Below, piece by piece: positions 1 to 12,463 of a DNA stretch of 64,000 nt (positions are counted from its first letter, which is position 1; each line of letters starts with the position of its first letter). The notes beneath the pieces were generated by a model. The model saw only the letters and a list, made by a program, of their open reading frames with translations. It was not told where the DNA came from and searched no databases. A program made the translations under genes and the position numbers. The stretch spans positions 46,029,001-46,093,000 of the forward strand of contig CM065806.1 in assembly GCA_033398695.1 (NCBI GenBank). Reading direction: 5' to 3'. Source of the stretch: Orobanche coerulescens (lineage: Eukaryota; Streptophyta; Magnoliopsida; Lamiales; Orobanchaceae).

Positions 1-83
1 ACTTCCCCACGGACGTGCTCTCGCATTTTGTTTGTTACTTGACCATTCCAGCATATCATCTCCGGATAATATTTTTGGTAACA
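1..83 (+). repeat. G1 5' LTR, terminal fragment
   Basis: Matches 28957-29039 with only a few differences and ends in ...GGTAACA, the CA end expected of an LTR. The downstream leader holds TTGGCACTAGAG, the likely primer-binding site. I could not match it confidently to one of the usual primer tRNAs. Confidence 0.85.
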
Positions 84-219
84 ACAATTGGCACTAGAGA
101 AAGGGGTGAACCTTCTTAACCTTCATTTTCATTCCGACCGTCTCGAAGAACACTCACTGTTCTCCGGGGCATATACTTGAAGAAACACTCATTGTTCTTC
201 AAAGAAAAACCTTCAGATA

Positions 220-1796
220 ATGACATATGCCACCACAGCGAAGAGAGCCACTCTCAGAACCGCCGGATGTCATATTCCGGATCAATCCGAGCCCCAGCCT
301 ACGACAAAGGGTAGCCGCGGCGACGCGAGACTCTGGATCCCGTCCCTGAGGGATGGCCCCAGCCTCTCGTTCGACCAGTTCCAAACCGCGGAACAGATCG
401 AGGAGGCTATGGCCATCCTGAGGGAGCGACGGAGAGCATGCGCAGCGCCCGTTATAACCCCCTCGGCCATCCGCCGCGCGGGCAAACGGAAGCTCAAGGG
501 GTTACTGGTCGAGCGATCGTCAGAAAGCCCCGATTCACGAGAAAAGGCTCTCGCGAGGCAGGACGGTTCCATCTTCAGCCACCTAGGAAGCGATCCATCG
601 TTGCGACCGGGGCATTCTGGCCCAAACCACGAGACGACGGAATCCGAGTCCGTCACCAGGAGTTCGGCATACGCAACTCCGAACCAAATTCAGGTCAGCT
701 GTCTAGCACCCATCCGCCTAAGAGTCGAGCCGCGCGGCAAGGACATCATCGACAGCGGATCCAGAGGATCAGTACTTGATCGCCTCGGCTCCCGCTCCGA
801 GCGCCTAGCCGCGAGCAACCAGGCCACGGCGATGGCCGCTATGCAGCGCCAACTTGACGAGATGAAAGCGCTCATGGAAACTGGGGCAAGCGCCAGTAGA
901 AAGATCATCAGACCGACTGAGCCACTCGCGGTCCACATCGAGCTTGCCCCCGTGCAACCAAAGATCTCTCCTCCCCAAACACCTTTGTATGATGGGAGAT
1001 CGGACCCCGAGACTCACCTAAGCAAGTTCCGTATTTACATGACCGGATGCGGGGCATCAGACGCGACGAGATGCCGAACGTTCCCGTTGACATTGGGCGA
1101 TCTGGCCCATAGGTGGTACATATCACTGCCACCGCGATCGGTCAATTCCTTTGAGAAACTGGCGAGCGACTTTACATCATTCTTCGTCGCCAAGGTCGCC
1201 AGACCAGAAGGCCCCCACCGCATGATAAAAATCAGGCAGGGGGAAGACGAGGCCGATGCAGATTATATCGACCGGGTGGATGAAATAGTCCTCACCGGCG
1301 AGCCCATCAGCGACGAGCTCGCTCTCTACTCGGTCCTGGGGGGATTTCATGGTCATTCACCCATGTTTATACACCTCACAAAGGACATCCCCCCGACCTA
1401 CCCGATCTTCCGCGCTAAGGCTGCCGATTTTCTGGCCAGGCAGAGACTGCTCACCCTCCGCCTAGGCAAGGGGACGCCGCCTCCCGTCCGAAAGATGGCG
1501 ATCATCAAAATCAACAAGGCGGTCTCCAAGCCACCCGGTGATTCAAGGACTTCGAGGATGTGGAAGCCCATCTCCTCCACAAGTTCAACCGAACTCCGGT
1601 CCATATTTTTTACGCCGTCAAGGGGCACGAACCGCTAAGCAAGCCAAAGGCGATAAGGGACAACAATCATCTGGACCACAATAAATATTGTGCTTACCAA
1701 ATGAGTCCCGGTCACAGCATCAATCAATGCCGCGACCTCCTCAGACAACTCTGGAGATTGTTCGAGGAGGGCAAGCTGGACAGTTTATTGGCTTAG
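220..1796 (+). pseudogene. gag: G1 gag (Tat-like Retrotrans_gag), frameshifted
   Basis: Would encode the structural Gag polyprotein that forms the virus-like particle. The first frame runs 220-1638 (472 aa). It has a long, low-conservation N-terminus, then a capsid-like Retrotrans_gag domain at about residues 240-410 that includes a TFPLTLGDLAHRWYISLPP-type block. The frame then slips between about 1555 and 1620 and continues to 1796. The second part carries a degenerate zinc knuckle (C-A-Y-Q...GH....C) in which the usual histidine of CX2H is glutamine, followed by the basic LRQLWRLFEEGKL-type tail of Tat Gag. A stop follows directly and there is no protease or pol. Capsid assignment is sound; the exact frameshift site is not resolved. 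G1 particles would have needed pol in trans. Confidence 0.8.
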
Positions 1797-1995
1797 CCGG
1801 AGCCCCATCGATCTCCCGATACGGTCTCTAGAGTCGAACGCGACAGGCCGGGAAGCTCATACGAGTCGACCCCTCGATCAACCTCGGCGGCCGGATCTAT
1901 ATGCTTCAATCAATAGGAGGGAACTTCGGAAGTCTCTCCACGATTCCCGCCACGTCAAACCAAAGGCTACTGCCTGATCAACGCTTCAAAAAAGA
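1797..1995 (+). other. G1 spacer after gag
   Basis: About 200 bases of GC-rich DNA with no supported gene. This is where protease and pol would start in an autonomous relative. Confidence 0.5.
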
Positions 1996-2758
1996 GGATG
2001 ACTCGCTCGCCCTCTAAAGTTCGTCATTCAACATGATGGACCCAGGCAGCGATCGCCTCCCCTAGCACAACGTATACCGTCGAGGATCGCCAACCAACAT
2101 GACGGTCCGAGGTAGAAAAGTACCGCCATGGTCGCGAAGGTCGATGAAACCGACGATCCATCCATGCAAGGTTCCTTTGGGCAGCGATCGCTCGCCCTTC
2201 GTTTAAATACGAGGCGGGCGTAGCCGAAGGACCCTCCAAAACAAATCAGAGGATGACTCGCTCGCCCTCTAAAGTTCGTCATCAACATGAAGGACTTAGG
2301 CAAGCGATCGCCTCCCCTTACACAAACGTATACCGTCGAGGATCGCCGTCTAACATGACGATCCGAGGTAGAAGAGTGCCGACATAGTTGTGGAGGACGA
2401 TGGAACCGTTCTCTATGACCATGCAATGTCCCTTTGGGCAGCGATCGCTCGCCCTTCATTTGAATACGAGGCGGGCGTAGCCAAAGGGCCCTCCAAAACA
2501 GATCTATGGACACGTTCGCCCGCCCTCAAAGGTCCGTCACCTAACATGGTGGATCAGGACAATGCGACGCGTCCCTCCCCCCGTCACAACATATACAGTC
2601 GAGGATCACCATATAACATGACGGTCCGAGGTATAAAAGTGCTAACAAGGCGCGGTCGTGGAGTCGATTAATCCGACGACGCCCCGTGCAAGGACTCCTC
2701 CAGACCAAGACCGCACGCCCTTCGTTTAAATACGAGGCGGGCGCAGCCTACGGAGGAC
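1996..2758 (+). repeat. Three tandem ~255-bp repeats in G1
   Basis: Equivalent phrases recur at about 2031, 2286 and 2541 (ACATGA-GGA... then GTCGAGGATCGCC, then AACATGACGRTCCGAGGTA). Each unit also has a TTTAAATACGAGGCGGGCG phrase near its end (about 2203, 2458, 2727). Units one and two each carry two perfect GCGATCGC palindromes (2049, 2184, 2304, 2441). The third unit is more diverged and G2 inserted just after it. Short ORFs here follow the repeat period and are not supported as genes. Confidence 0.75.
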
Positions 2759-2763
2759 CCTCA

Positions 2764-4069
2764 TGTTAGGCGTATTTTTATACGCTTATTTATCATTATT
2801 CTTTATCAATTTTGTGTCTAAACCTGGATAAATGATGCCTTTAATGCACTATTCATTTATGTTTGGCAGGAAATTGGAGTCCGGAAGCTCGAACGATGAA
2901 AAACGGGCGAAAACGGCAATTTTTGGCCTCGGGCCGCGGCACGAACCAAGTGAGCCGCGGCACACGAAGGCAACCAGCAAGCGCCGAACCAACTGTACCG
3001 GGGGCCGCGGCACGTTGATGCTGAGCCGCGGCCCATGAGGAAAAATAGCGCGCCCAGGTATGCGCTGAAGGTCAGGGGCAGCGGAACAGATTAAGTGAGC
3101 CGCGGCCCACGGGGCGGTTTTGATAGAATTGGCCGCAGTTCTGGGCCGTTTTTGGAGCCGGTTCCCAACCTAATTCCCGGACGCGTTTTGGAGGCTGAGG
3201 AGAGTTATAAATAAACATTGAGGGGGAATCGAATGGAGGGGGGATCATCATCGAGAAATCTAGAAGAAGCAGAAAACACCAAGGAGCAGAGAGCGAAAGC
3301 CAGAAGAACAGACGAATCCAAGTTCTTCAACTGCGTCTGATCTTTATGCTTTCTTCAATTATTTCTGTATTTTTATTTTCTAGCATGTCAGGCTAAAACC
3401 CTGTTCTAGGATTTTGATGAAGCCAAAGTTTTGACGAATTTACTTTTGATTATCAATATTATTCCCTTTTCTATTGAGTTTTCCCCAATTGTTCTTAATG
3501 CTTTCAATTGTGTGACCTATAATTGAATTGTTCTAATTACGCAACTCGAATCGGGAGAGGAGAGTTGGTAGGAATATTGGTGAGAACCGTTTTATCTTAT
3601 GAGATAGGAATATACTCATAGGAACTACGTGGCCTGTCTGAAGATTCCGTGCTTTTTGCCTATTATTGAATTAATCCACCTAGGAATAGAGTGTGTTATT
3701 CGCCTTAGAAAAATCTATTGACCTTGGGAGAGGCGGTAGAGTATTTTAGCAACCTTTGCCTTCAATAAATTGGGAAATCATTAAATTCATATAATCGAGA
3801 GTAATTCGGATAAACCGAGGTGGATTCACAATCCTAGATTTATTTCCTTATTTGAGTTTCCTCCTTCAACAATCGATTTTATTATTTGTTTGCTTTTATT
3901 AATTTTCTTTAATTATTACTTGCATCTCGAAACTTCGACAGTTCAAATAAAATTAGAGTACTCACAAATCGGTAGTTAGTAAGTCAGTCCTCGTGGGAAC
4001 GATATCTTACTCATCTCTTTATTACTTGTCTACGATAACGTGCACTTGCGTTCACTGAAATTCGCAATA
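2764..4069 (+). repeat. G2 5' LTR
   Basis: Begins TGTTAGGCG and ends GCAATA, where the 3' LTR has GCAACA, so the terminal CA has mutated here. A TATA box (TTATAAATA, about 3205) sits some 440 bp in. Upstream, at about 2930-3110, are several copies of the G2 palindrome (GAGCCGCGGCAC and variants). Confidence 0.92.
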
Positions 4070-4075
4070 AGTTTT

Positions 4076-4093
4076 TGGCGCCGTTGCCGGGGA
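4076..4093 (+). other. G2 primer-binding site
   Basis: TGGCGCCGTTGCCGGGGA, six bases after the LTR, is the complement of the tRNA-Asp 3' end used by Athila and many plant Ty3 elements to prime minus-strand DNA synthesis. Confidence 0.92.
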
Positions 4094-4210
4094 CTGATTA
4101 TTTTACTAATATCGATTTCAGTATTTCTAGTCTTAGTTTGAACATTTTTTTTATTATTTTTGTGTAATTTTATTTATTTGTTTTTCCTTGCAGGAATTTC
4201 CGGTTAGTGC

Positions 4211-6637
4211 ATGAGAAAATTCGGTAACGAAGGCCTACTACCTTTGGATACCGAACTCGAGCGCACTCTTCGGAGAAGCAAGAAGGAGAAACGTGAGCTA
4301 CCGACAACAGTCACCATGGCCGATAATACCGAAAATCACGGAGGAGATAATCTTGTGCAGCAAGCTCAACCGGCATTGGCACTTCGAGATTATGCAATGC
4401 CACAAATAAATGCGAACTTTTTGGGGATTCGGCGTCCAACCATACAAGCGAACAACTTCGAAATCAAGCCGGCCATTATTCAGATGGTACAAGCAAGCCA
4501 GTTTTGTGGACTGGCAAACGATGACCCCAACGCTCACATCGCGTCGTTTCTCGAGATTTGTGACACTTTAAAAAACAACGGTGTTACCGATGATGCTATC
4601 CGTCTACGGCTTTTCCCTTTCTCTTTGAGGGACAAAGCCAAATTTTGGTTGAATTCTTTACCGCCGGCCTCTATCACGACTTGGGCGGAATTAGCGCAAG
4701 CCTTCCTGGCTAAGTTCTTCCCACCATCAAAGATGGCGAGGCTTAGGAATGAGATAACCACCTTTGGGCAATTTGATATGGAGTCGCTTCACGAGGCTTG
4801 GGAGTGATACAAGGATTTATTACGGAGATGCCCACACCATGGCCTACCAGAATGGCTACAAATTCAGACGTTCTATAACGGATTGAGTGCTTCTACACGC
4901 ACTCTTGTTGATGCAGCCGCTGGAGGAGCATTAATGGGAAAAACGATGGCCGAAGCCCACTCTCTATTGGAGGCGATGGCTGTGAATGCTTATCAGTGGC
5001 CTTCCGAACGAGTGATCCCGAAGCGAGTAATGGAAATCTCCAATAATGATCCAATATCTGTACTATCAACACAAGTTGCCGCCTTGACTCAGCAACTTCA
5101 AGCTTTTTCACATGCTCCTACTCCCGTTACCACGGAATCATGTAATTGGTGTAATGGGTCTCATCCTAGCGTAGAGTGCCAAGTTGGAAATCCTTTCGAA
5201 CAACACCAGATGGAACAAGCTCATTTTGTGGGGAATGGGAATCGACAGAATAATCCGTACTCCAACACATATAATCCGGGGTGGCATAATCACCCTAACT
5301 TTTCATGGAAAAATGGACAAAACTCAAATCAGCCTCAGTTTGCCCAACACCAACAGCAACCTCCTCCCGCTCCAAAAATTTCTCTAGAGGAAGCAATGGC
5401 GAAATTAGCAGCAAATACGAGTCAGTTCATGACCCATACGGAAGCCACCTTGCAAAACCATTCCGCTTCTATTCGCAACTTGGAAGTCCAATTGGGGCAA
5501 ATAGCTAATGTGTTAACAGCCCGACCGGAGGGTACCTTGCCAAGCACGACCGAGACGAACCCCAGAGAAAGTATAAATGCTATCGGTTTGAGAAGCGGGA
5601 AGGAAGTGTGTGAGCAGCCCGGGCAAAACAAAAAGAGAGGTGATGATGAGGAGAATAAAAATGCGGTGACTGAGGAATCACAAATTTCAAGACCCTCGAA
5701 ACTGTTTCCTGACAATCCGAAGGCATATGTACCACTCGTCCCGTTTCCACAGCGTTTGCAAACACAAAAGTTGGACAAACAACTCTCCAAGTTTCTTGAC
5801 GTCTTCAAGAAACTACACATCAACATTCCATTTGCCGACGCCTTAGAACAAATGCCGAGCTATATGAAGTTTATGAAGGAAATATTATCTAAGAAAAAGA
5901 AGCTCGAGGAATATGAAACGGTGGCACTGACTGAGGAGTGCAGCGCAATCTTGCAGAAAAAGCTCCCGCCTAAATTGAAGGATCCAGGAAGCTTCACCAT
6001 ACCGTGCACCATTGGGAACTTGTCTTTTGATAAAGCATTATGTGATCTCGGAGCTAGCATTAATCTCATGCCCCTTTCCATTTTCAAGAAGCTAGGAATT
6101 TGGGAAGTGAAACCTACTACGGTCTCTTTACAACTAGCCGATAGATCAATCAAGTACCCGAGAGGGGTAATCGAAGATGTCTTGGCCAAGGTCGATAAAT
6201 TTATTTTCCCTACTGATTTCATTGTGCTTGATATGGAAGAAGACCATGAGATTCCGATTATATTGGGTAGACCGTTCTTAGCTACCGGAAGGACCCTTAT
6301 TGACGTTCAAGAGGGTAAATTAATACTTCGGGTTGAAGATGAGCAAGTCACGTTCAAAGTGTTTCGATCTCTCCCGTGTCCAAGCACGGACAAGAAGTGT
6401 TCACAAATTGATATCTTTGAGAAAGACGCACACCGGGAGAGTTGCCAGTCGAAATGTTCAGAATCCGTGTTAAGTGCTCCGACGTCAAAGAATAATGAAG
6501 AGAAAGTCGCATATCTTAGGCATTTGAATATGTCGTCGTCAACATCCGTTCATCCACCATCGAAAAATTCTAATTCTGTCATAAGTTCGCCCGTGGAGTT
6601 GAAAATTAAGCCGGATGTCAAACGAATGCCAAGTTAA
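4211..6637 (+). pseudogene. gag-pro: G2 gag-protease (Athila), one in-frame stop
   Basis: A single frame of about 808 codons interrupted by one TGA at 4805-4807, where a CGA arginine codon is the likely ancestor; the frame is otherwise open. The capsid domain covers about codons 60-270, with the Athila block around FCGLANDDPNAHIASF and the AKFWLNSLPP stretch. A CXXC-type motif (CNWCNGSHPSVEC) follows near 5143-5181. The aspartic protease lies near 5990-6350, with the Athila-style active site CDLGAS in place of DTGA or DSGA and a conserved IILGRPFLAT flap region. The frame stops at 6637, at the point where RT normally begins. Its downstream neighbour is a non-coding spacer, not pol. Confidence 0.9.
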
Positions 6638-8043
6638 TTGCAAAATGGGTGTTTTGGACGGTTGCTATTGTTAAAACCGTTTCGCAAAGAACATTGGATT
6701 TCCAAACCAAAAGTCGAACGGTTGAAATTTAATGGTCAACAATCTAAATCACGTAATAACGGTTCGATGGACTGTGCGGAATCCAAATGGTCTTTGCGAA
6801 ACGCGAACTGATTTTCTAAAAGTCCGGCTGAAGACTATAAACTTAGCGCTTCTCGGGAGGCAACCCGAGTATTAGTTTTAGATTTTTGTTTTTCAGTATT
6901 TTCTTGCATTTTTGAATCTTCATTTTTCGTCATTTTTGCTTTGATACGCTTATCCCTCATGTTCTTGGTGTTTTCTTTTGAAAATTCTGTGCAGAAATCA
7001 CCCTAGGGGAAGAAATCAGCAATGGGCCGCGGCACAAGGATAGTGAGCCGCGACACACACCAGTTGAAGGAAAAAGGCCAAACAAACTATACTCTGTGCC
7101 GCGGCACGACCTTACTGAGCCGCGGCACATCAGGTCGCTGAGCCGCGGCACATATGCACTGAGCCGCGGCACACCAAATACACCAGATGAGCCCAGGAAC
7201 CTGTACTACATGCCGCGGCACAGACAAAATGAGCCGCGACATACTAACATGCTGAGCCGCGGCACCCGTATGCTGAGCCGTGGCACATGGCGATGGAACA
7301 AAGAAGCCCGAGCAGGCTATACTCTGGGCCGCGGCTCACTTAAGCTGTGCCGCGGCCCCTTTTCAGAAGTTCAACAGCCCAGGTATGCTTCTTATACTCG
7401 ATCGGCCGGTACCCAGGTAATTTCTTTTCCTTTCTTCGCACAGAGATCGGCCGAAAACCTTCTCAACTTTTCTTCTTCTTGCATCCTTCAATCAAAGCAA
7501 GGTAATTTTCAATTCCTAATCTTTATTGCTACATGGGTTGAAGCAAGGTGGTGTTCTTCATTCAATATTGATTATGTTGTTAGTTTTTCTTTTTCAAAGT
7601 TCTATCAAGAATTGAGTCGGGAATTTGAAATTATTGATTGATGTTGATGGTATATGTTGATATTCGGTGGATTGTTAATGTTGTTTGTCATTGTGTCATA
7701 AGCATATCAATTAGTGTTGTTTTTGGGGATTAGATTTAACCATTACAATGCTTGTTCTTCATTTGAACTCATGCAGTCAAGGTGTTTGATGAAATGCATA
7801 AATGACAATTTTTCTTTGTTAAGTCAACGTTTTGAAAATATGTGCAACGAATGTGTTTATGGATTTACAGCGTACCCCAACCCTTACTCCAAGTTTAAAC
7901 GTGAAAACTCAATTTTAATTTTCCCTCACGACGGTGCAAGCTCGTTCAACTCTTTATTTATGTTTTGCATATCTTTAGTCAAGTAGTGTTGTTTTCCTTA
8001 TAGCTTAAGTAATTTCCGGTGTTTATCTTTTCAGGAACTCGCC
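6638..8043 (+). other. G2 pol-deletion spacer with hairpin and palindrome array
   Basis: No gene. At about 6852-6872 is the hairpin CTCGGGAGGCAACCCGAG, a sequence type that in Athila-like elements follows the end of pol, so all of RT, RNase H and integrase has been lost between 6637 and here. From 7022 to 7360 about a dozen copies of GAGCCGCGGCAC and variants recur every 15-40 bp, including the perfect palindrome GTGCCGCGGCAC at 7096-7107. The remainder to 8043 is AT-rich, with TTTTCAGG just before the next ATG, which resembles a splice acceptor. Confidence 0.7.
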
Positions 8044-9324
8044 ATGGCTAGAAAGAGAAAGGTTAGCACAAGGGCTAGGACGCAATCGTCCCCCACACGA
8101 GGGGAAACTTCACAAAGCCGAGCCGAGTTGGAGTCGCACCAATTCTCCGACCCGGAAATTCATAAAATATTCAATGAAAAGATCCGTCCTCGACCTTTGA
8201 TTCTGGAGCGGGGATTCACTCCCGCCCCCCAGGATGGGGAGCTTCTGACGATGATAGACGAGATGGGGTGGGCCCGTTTCGCTGCACCTCCCGAGCCGGC
8301 GGTGATCTCCATCGTACAGGAGTTTTATGCTAGCGCTCTGCTGAAGCATATCCGAGCAGGGCAGATTATACCGCAGTCAGATACTCGGACTCAGGTCGTC
8401 GTCCGGGGCATTACTGTGGATTTTTCAGTGGCCGCCATTCGGAGATTATTCGAGCTGCCTGTGGTGAACGATACGGCATATACACGAGCTATGAGTGGCC
8501 TCACGAAGGAGGCCCTGCTCGAGACACTCACACAGCCTGGTTCCGTCTGGGAGACTCGCGCCCCGGGTTCTTCGGCCTTCTACTTTAAGAGCTCGCGCCT
8601 CAGTCGGCTTGGGCGAGCCTGGTTGTATTTTCTCTGCGCACGTATTGATCCTACCTCGCAGATCCGCTCTGTTTTACTCTCTCGTGCCCGTATATTATAT
8701 GCCATCACTTCCGGGCTTAGGTTCGATGTGGCCCTTCTTCTGGTCCGATCTATTCTTCTATGCATTCAAGGAGGGGCCAAGACGGGGCTGAAGCACCCCT
8801 CTCTCATCTGCGCTCTATGCCGCCAGTTGGGCATGACTTGGTCGGACAGAGTTCGATTGATCATCGCATCATTTCTCACTTCGACCAGTGGGGAGGAGCG
8901 CCGGCACACGCTCGGGGGCGAGGATTTCTTCTTGACGAGGCACACGCGCAGTCCCTCGAGCCTCTTCTTCTGACTAATGGGCAGGCAGAGTCCAGCCCGC
9001 CGCCCGATAGAGAGCACTTGCAGGCGATGTTCGACGGCCTGAGAGAGGAGATGAGGAGAAAGAGAGAGAGTCACTTAGCTGCTTGGAGAGAGGAGATGCG
9101 GACGGAGAGAGAGCATCCTCGCAGCCGTCCGAGATGAGATGAGAGAGCAGGCCCGCTGGGCCAACCGACGTGAGACGAGGCGCTTGGCAGCGAGGGATGC
9201 TTACCACCTGGAGTACCTTACTGCGTGGACGCGCCATATGATGCACTCGGACGGGCCATTCATTCCACCAGTTTGGCCAGCCACGCCACCCTCCTCGCCG
9301 GACGACGCCGGCACCAGTTCATGA
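8044..9324 (+). pseudogene. G2 second ORF, putative plant transposon protein-like
   Basis: Starts at ATG 8044 with a basic N-terminus (MARKRKVSTRARTQ, nuclear-localisation-like). It continues with a globular region around residues 60-270 that resembles the putative plant transposon protein family often found downstream of pol in Athila-type elements, with an EFYASAL block and the typical VVVRGITVDFSVAAIRRLFELP stretch (quoted in part: VRGITVDFSVAAIRRLF). Two small frameshifts (about 8870-8890 and 9110) move the frame from 1 to 3 and back. The tail is charged and helical (repeated REEM units), then Pro-rich, with a stop at 9324. The biochemical role is unknown. Envelope function has been proposed for this position in Athila, but I see no signal peptide or clear membrane span. 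Confidence 0.65.
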
Positions 9325-10582
9325 GGGGACAGTAGGGGAGTACTTGACCTTTTCTTTTATTGCATATTACATTTTGTGTACATTGAGGTCAATGTACGTC
9401 CTAAGTTTGGGGGGGTTTTACTTTCTGTTGCTGTACTTATTCGGTTGCATTTTTCGTTTTTTTTTTCGTTATTTTTTGTTGCTAGCCTTGCTTGTCGTGA
9501 TATTATTTGCATTCGTGAATTTTTCGTGATTCGTTGTGTAAAACTGATGTTACGATACTGATTTCTCTTTGAAGAAACGGTTGACTTTTGGTCGAGTTGC
9601 AGTCAGCGATATCTGTTTTCGTTGAGTATGCATTTAAGTCTGATATTTTTCGTTAGAAATTTTAGCAGATAAAAAAGGAGACATACGTGTTTTCAAATCA
9701 CCGTCTATATGTTTGGTTATACTTTTCGCGTAGCTAGTTATCCAGTAACATGAGTCGTGTTGGCACTTAATTTGAGTTAGAGTCGGACAGTCTTTCCCAA
9801 AAAGTCGAGATATTATTTGTTCTATGATGGGAAGTCTAGTAACCGGGGGTATTCGCGTGACCCGTTGTTTACTCTCGCGTAAAACGACAACCCTGATTAG
9901 ACTAGTGGTTTAGAGATATCGCACGTGCCGATGATGGGGAGCCTAGTAACCGGGGGTATTCGCGTGACCCGTTGTTTACTCTCGCGTAAAACAGCGACCT
10001 TGAATCGGACATGCGGGAATAGCTATTCGAGTTGTTTCTCCGCTGTGGAGGGGAACTTAGTAACTAGAAGCATCCATGTGCCCCATGAGTGTCTTTTACG
10101 TCAAACGGTTCCCCAATACATGAGAATGGAATTCCACCATAGGATTATCTCGATGAAACATCCCGAGATCCGAACCTAGTGGTTAACTTGAATCATTTTA
10201 TTGATCATATATAAGGGAATACTGTCCGAGGGTTATGTTTAATGATGAAACTCTTGAAATTTTTGCCACTAGACTGTGGGACTGGGCGACTTGGCTTGTT
10301 TATTTTAACCATTCATATTGGCGGCCGATTAAATTCACGCTTGTTAATCTTTGAGCTTGATTTTCTTCATAAACGATTGATTAACACTGAAAATGGTTAC
10401 TTTGTGGAATCAGTGTCCTGGAGGTGACTAACTATTACGATACTTGTATTATTCTTATAGATTTTCAGGGTAATATTGATTAAGTTGAGCACTATGGATT
10501 TGCACGATCATTCACGATACTTTTTATTTTAAAATTGAATTTTTTGCTTGAGGACAAGCAAAGGCTCAAGTTTGGGGGTATT
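9325..10582 (+). other. G2 3' untranslated region with tandem repeats, hairpin and polypurine tract
   Basis: Non-coding. A repeat of about 105-115 bp starts at about 9824, 9929 and, more degenerate, 10040. It carries CTAGTAACCGGGGGTATTCG and GTTTACTCTCGCGTAAAAC. A perfect hairpin TTGCTTG-AGGA-CAAGCAA lies at 10544-10561, followed by the polypurine tract CAAGTTTGGGGGTATT ending at 10582; both are familiar at Athila 3' ends. A second tract of the same kind (AAGTTTGGGGGGGTTTT) lies near 9409. Confidence 0.75.
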
Positions 10583-11889
10583 TGTTAGGCGTATTTTTAT
10601 ACGCTTATTTATCATTATTCTTTATCCATTTTGTGTCTAAACCTGCATAAATGATGCCTTTAATGCACTATTCTTTTATGTTTGGCATGAAATTGGAGTC
10701 CGGAAGCTCGAACGATGAAAAACGGGCGAAAACGGCAATTTTTGGCCTGGGGCCGCGGCACGAACCAAGTGAGCCGCGGCACACGAAGGCAACCAGCAAG
10801 CGCCGAACCAACTGTACCGTGGGCCGCGGCACGTTGATGCTGAGCCGCGGCCCATGAGGAAAAATAGCGCACCCAGGTATGCGCTGAAGGTCAGGGGCCG
10901 CGGCACAGATTAAGTGAGCCGCAGCCCACGGGGCGGTTTTGATAGAATTGGCCGCAATTCTGGGCCGTTTTTGGAGCCGGTTCCCAACCTAATTCCCGGA
11001 CGCGTTTTGGAGGTTGAGGAGAGTTATAAATAAACATTGAGGGGGAATCGAATGGAGGGGGGATCATCATCGAGAAATCTAGAAGAAGCCAAAAACACCA
11101 AGGAGCAGAGAGCGGAAGCCAGAAGAACGGAGGAATCCAAGTTCTTCAACTGCGTTTGATCTTTATGCTTTCTTCAATTATTTCTGTATTTTTATTTTCT
11201 AGCATGTCAGGCTAAAACCCTGTTCTAGGATTTTGATGAAACCAAAGTTTTGACGAATTTACTTTTGATTATCAATATTATTCCCTTTTCTATTGAGTTT
11301 TCCCCAATTGTTCTTAATGCTTTCAATTGTGTGGCCTATAATTGAATTGTTCTAATTACGCAACTCGAATCGGGAGAGGAGAGTTGGTAGGAATATTGGT
11401 GAGAACTGTTTTATCTTATGAGATAGGAATATACTCATAGGAACTACGTGGCCTGTCTGAAGATTCCGTGCTTTTTGCCTATTGTCGAATTAATCCACCT
11501 AGGAATAGAGTGTGTTATTCGCCTTAGAAAAATTTATTGACCTCGGGAGAGGCGGTAGAGTATTTTAGCAACCTTCACCTTCAATAAATTGGGAAATCAT
11601 TAAATTCATATAATCGAGAGTAATTCGGATAAACCGAGGTGGATTCACAATCCTAGATTTATTTCCTTATTTGAGTTTCCTCCTTCAACAATCTATTTTA
11701 TTATTTGTTTGCTTTTATTAATTTTCTTTAATTATTACTTGCATCTCGAAACTTCGACAGTTCAAATAAAATTAGAGTACTCACAAATCGGTAGTTAGTA
11801 AGTCAGTCCTCATGGGAACGATATCTTACTCATCTCTTTATTACTTGTCTACGATAACGTGCACTTGCGTTCACCAAAATCACGCAACA
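10583..11889 (+). repeat. G2 3' LTR
   Basis: Matches 2764-4069 along its full length, ends GCAACA and is followed by the CCTCA duplication. It keeps GCCGCGGC copies that are mutated in the 5' LTR (for example at about 10897) and has lost one that is intact there (about 10920). Confidence 0.92.
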
Positions 11890-11894
11890 CCTCA

Positions 11895-12463
11895 CAATTA
11901 AGTGAGTCGCGAGAAGTTTGCCATCGGACGGAATGTCGCTCGCGCACAAGACATGGTCGTGGAGGTCGGTTCCATCGAACTCCGCGATCGTGCACGTTTC
12001 CTCTAGGCCGGTATGGTCGGCCTTCCTCAAGGAATCTGCAAAATTGAAGACCGCTCACTCAACGATTTATTTTCGTCCCCTTACTTTCACTAAGTAAACA
12101 AAAACAAGGGGGAAGGGCAGAGCTATGTATACCACGATCGTCTTTACTCAAATACATATACGACGATCGACATTATTCAGATATATGTGCAGCGATCGAC
12201 TTAGTTGTAAAAGTTGTTAATATGAGTTTATCAATTCACTTGGAGCTGTACACACAACGATCATTTCTCTAACACTTGCATAAAGTCATGCTAAAGACTC
12301 AGAAAGACAATCATCCAAGCAAGAAATCAGAGAAGCAAATATTCATTTCATTACTTGGAATACAAAAGTACAATCACGGTCGCCTGAAGGCAAAAGTACA
12401 ACGAAAGCTACAAAAAATACAATCCAAAAACAAAAACAAAAACAAAAAGAAGGACATAAAACC
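11895..12463 (+). other. G1 spacer downstream of G2
   Basis: No gene. CGATCG-centred motifs recur at about 11973, 12138, 12164 and 12190, in keeping with the GCGATCGC motif of the rest of G1. A run of CAAAAA units at about 12427-12450 abuts the 3' end of the antisense gene. Confidence 0.6.

Larger units (their letters stand above)
2764..11889 (+). mobile_element. G2: non-autonomous Athila-type Ty3/gypsy element
   Basis: Complete element bounded by a 5-bp target-site duplication CCTCA (2759-2763 and 11890-11894). It has two LTRs of about 1306 bp with roughly 35 hand-counted differences (about 3 percent), a tRNA-Asp-type primer-binding site, gag-protease, a large deletion where RT, RNase H and integrase should be, a second ORF, a long 3' region and a polypurine tract. 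Gag and protease are of the Athila lineage. It sits inside the 255-bp repeat region of G1. With no pol it was mobilised in trans. Confidence 0.93.

Noticed and set aside
7022..7360. Short GCCGCGGC repeats as a CRISPR or satellite array; ORF at 7096-7641
   Set aside because: Spacing is irregular, there are no conserved long repeats, and the ORF is a by-product of the repeats in the G2 spacer.
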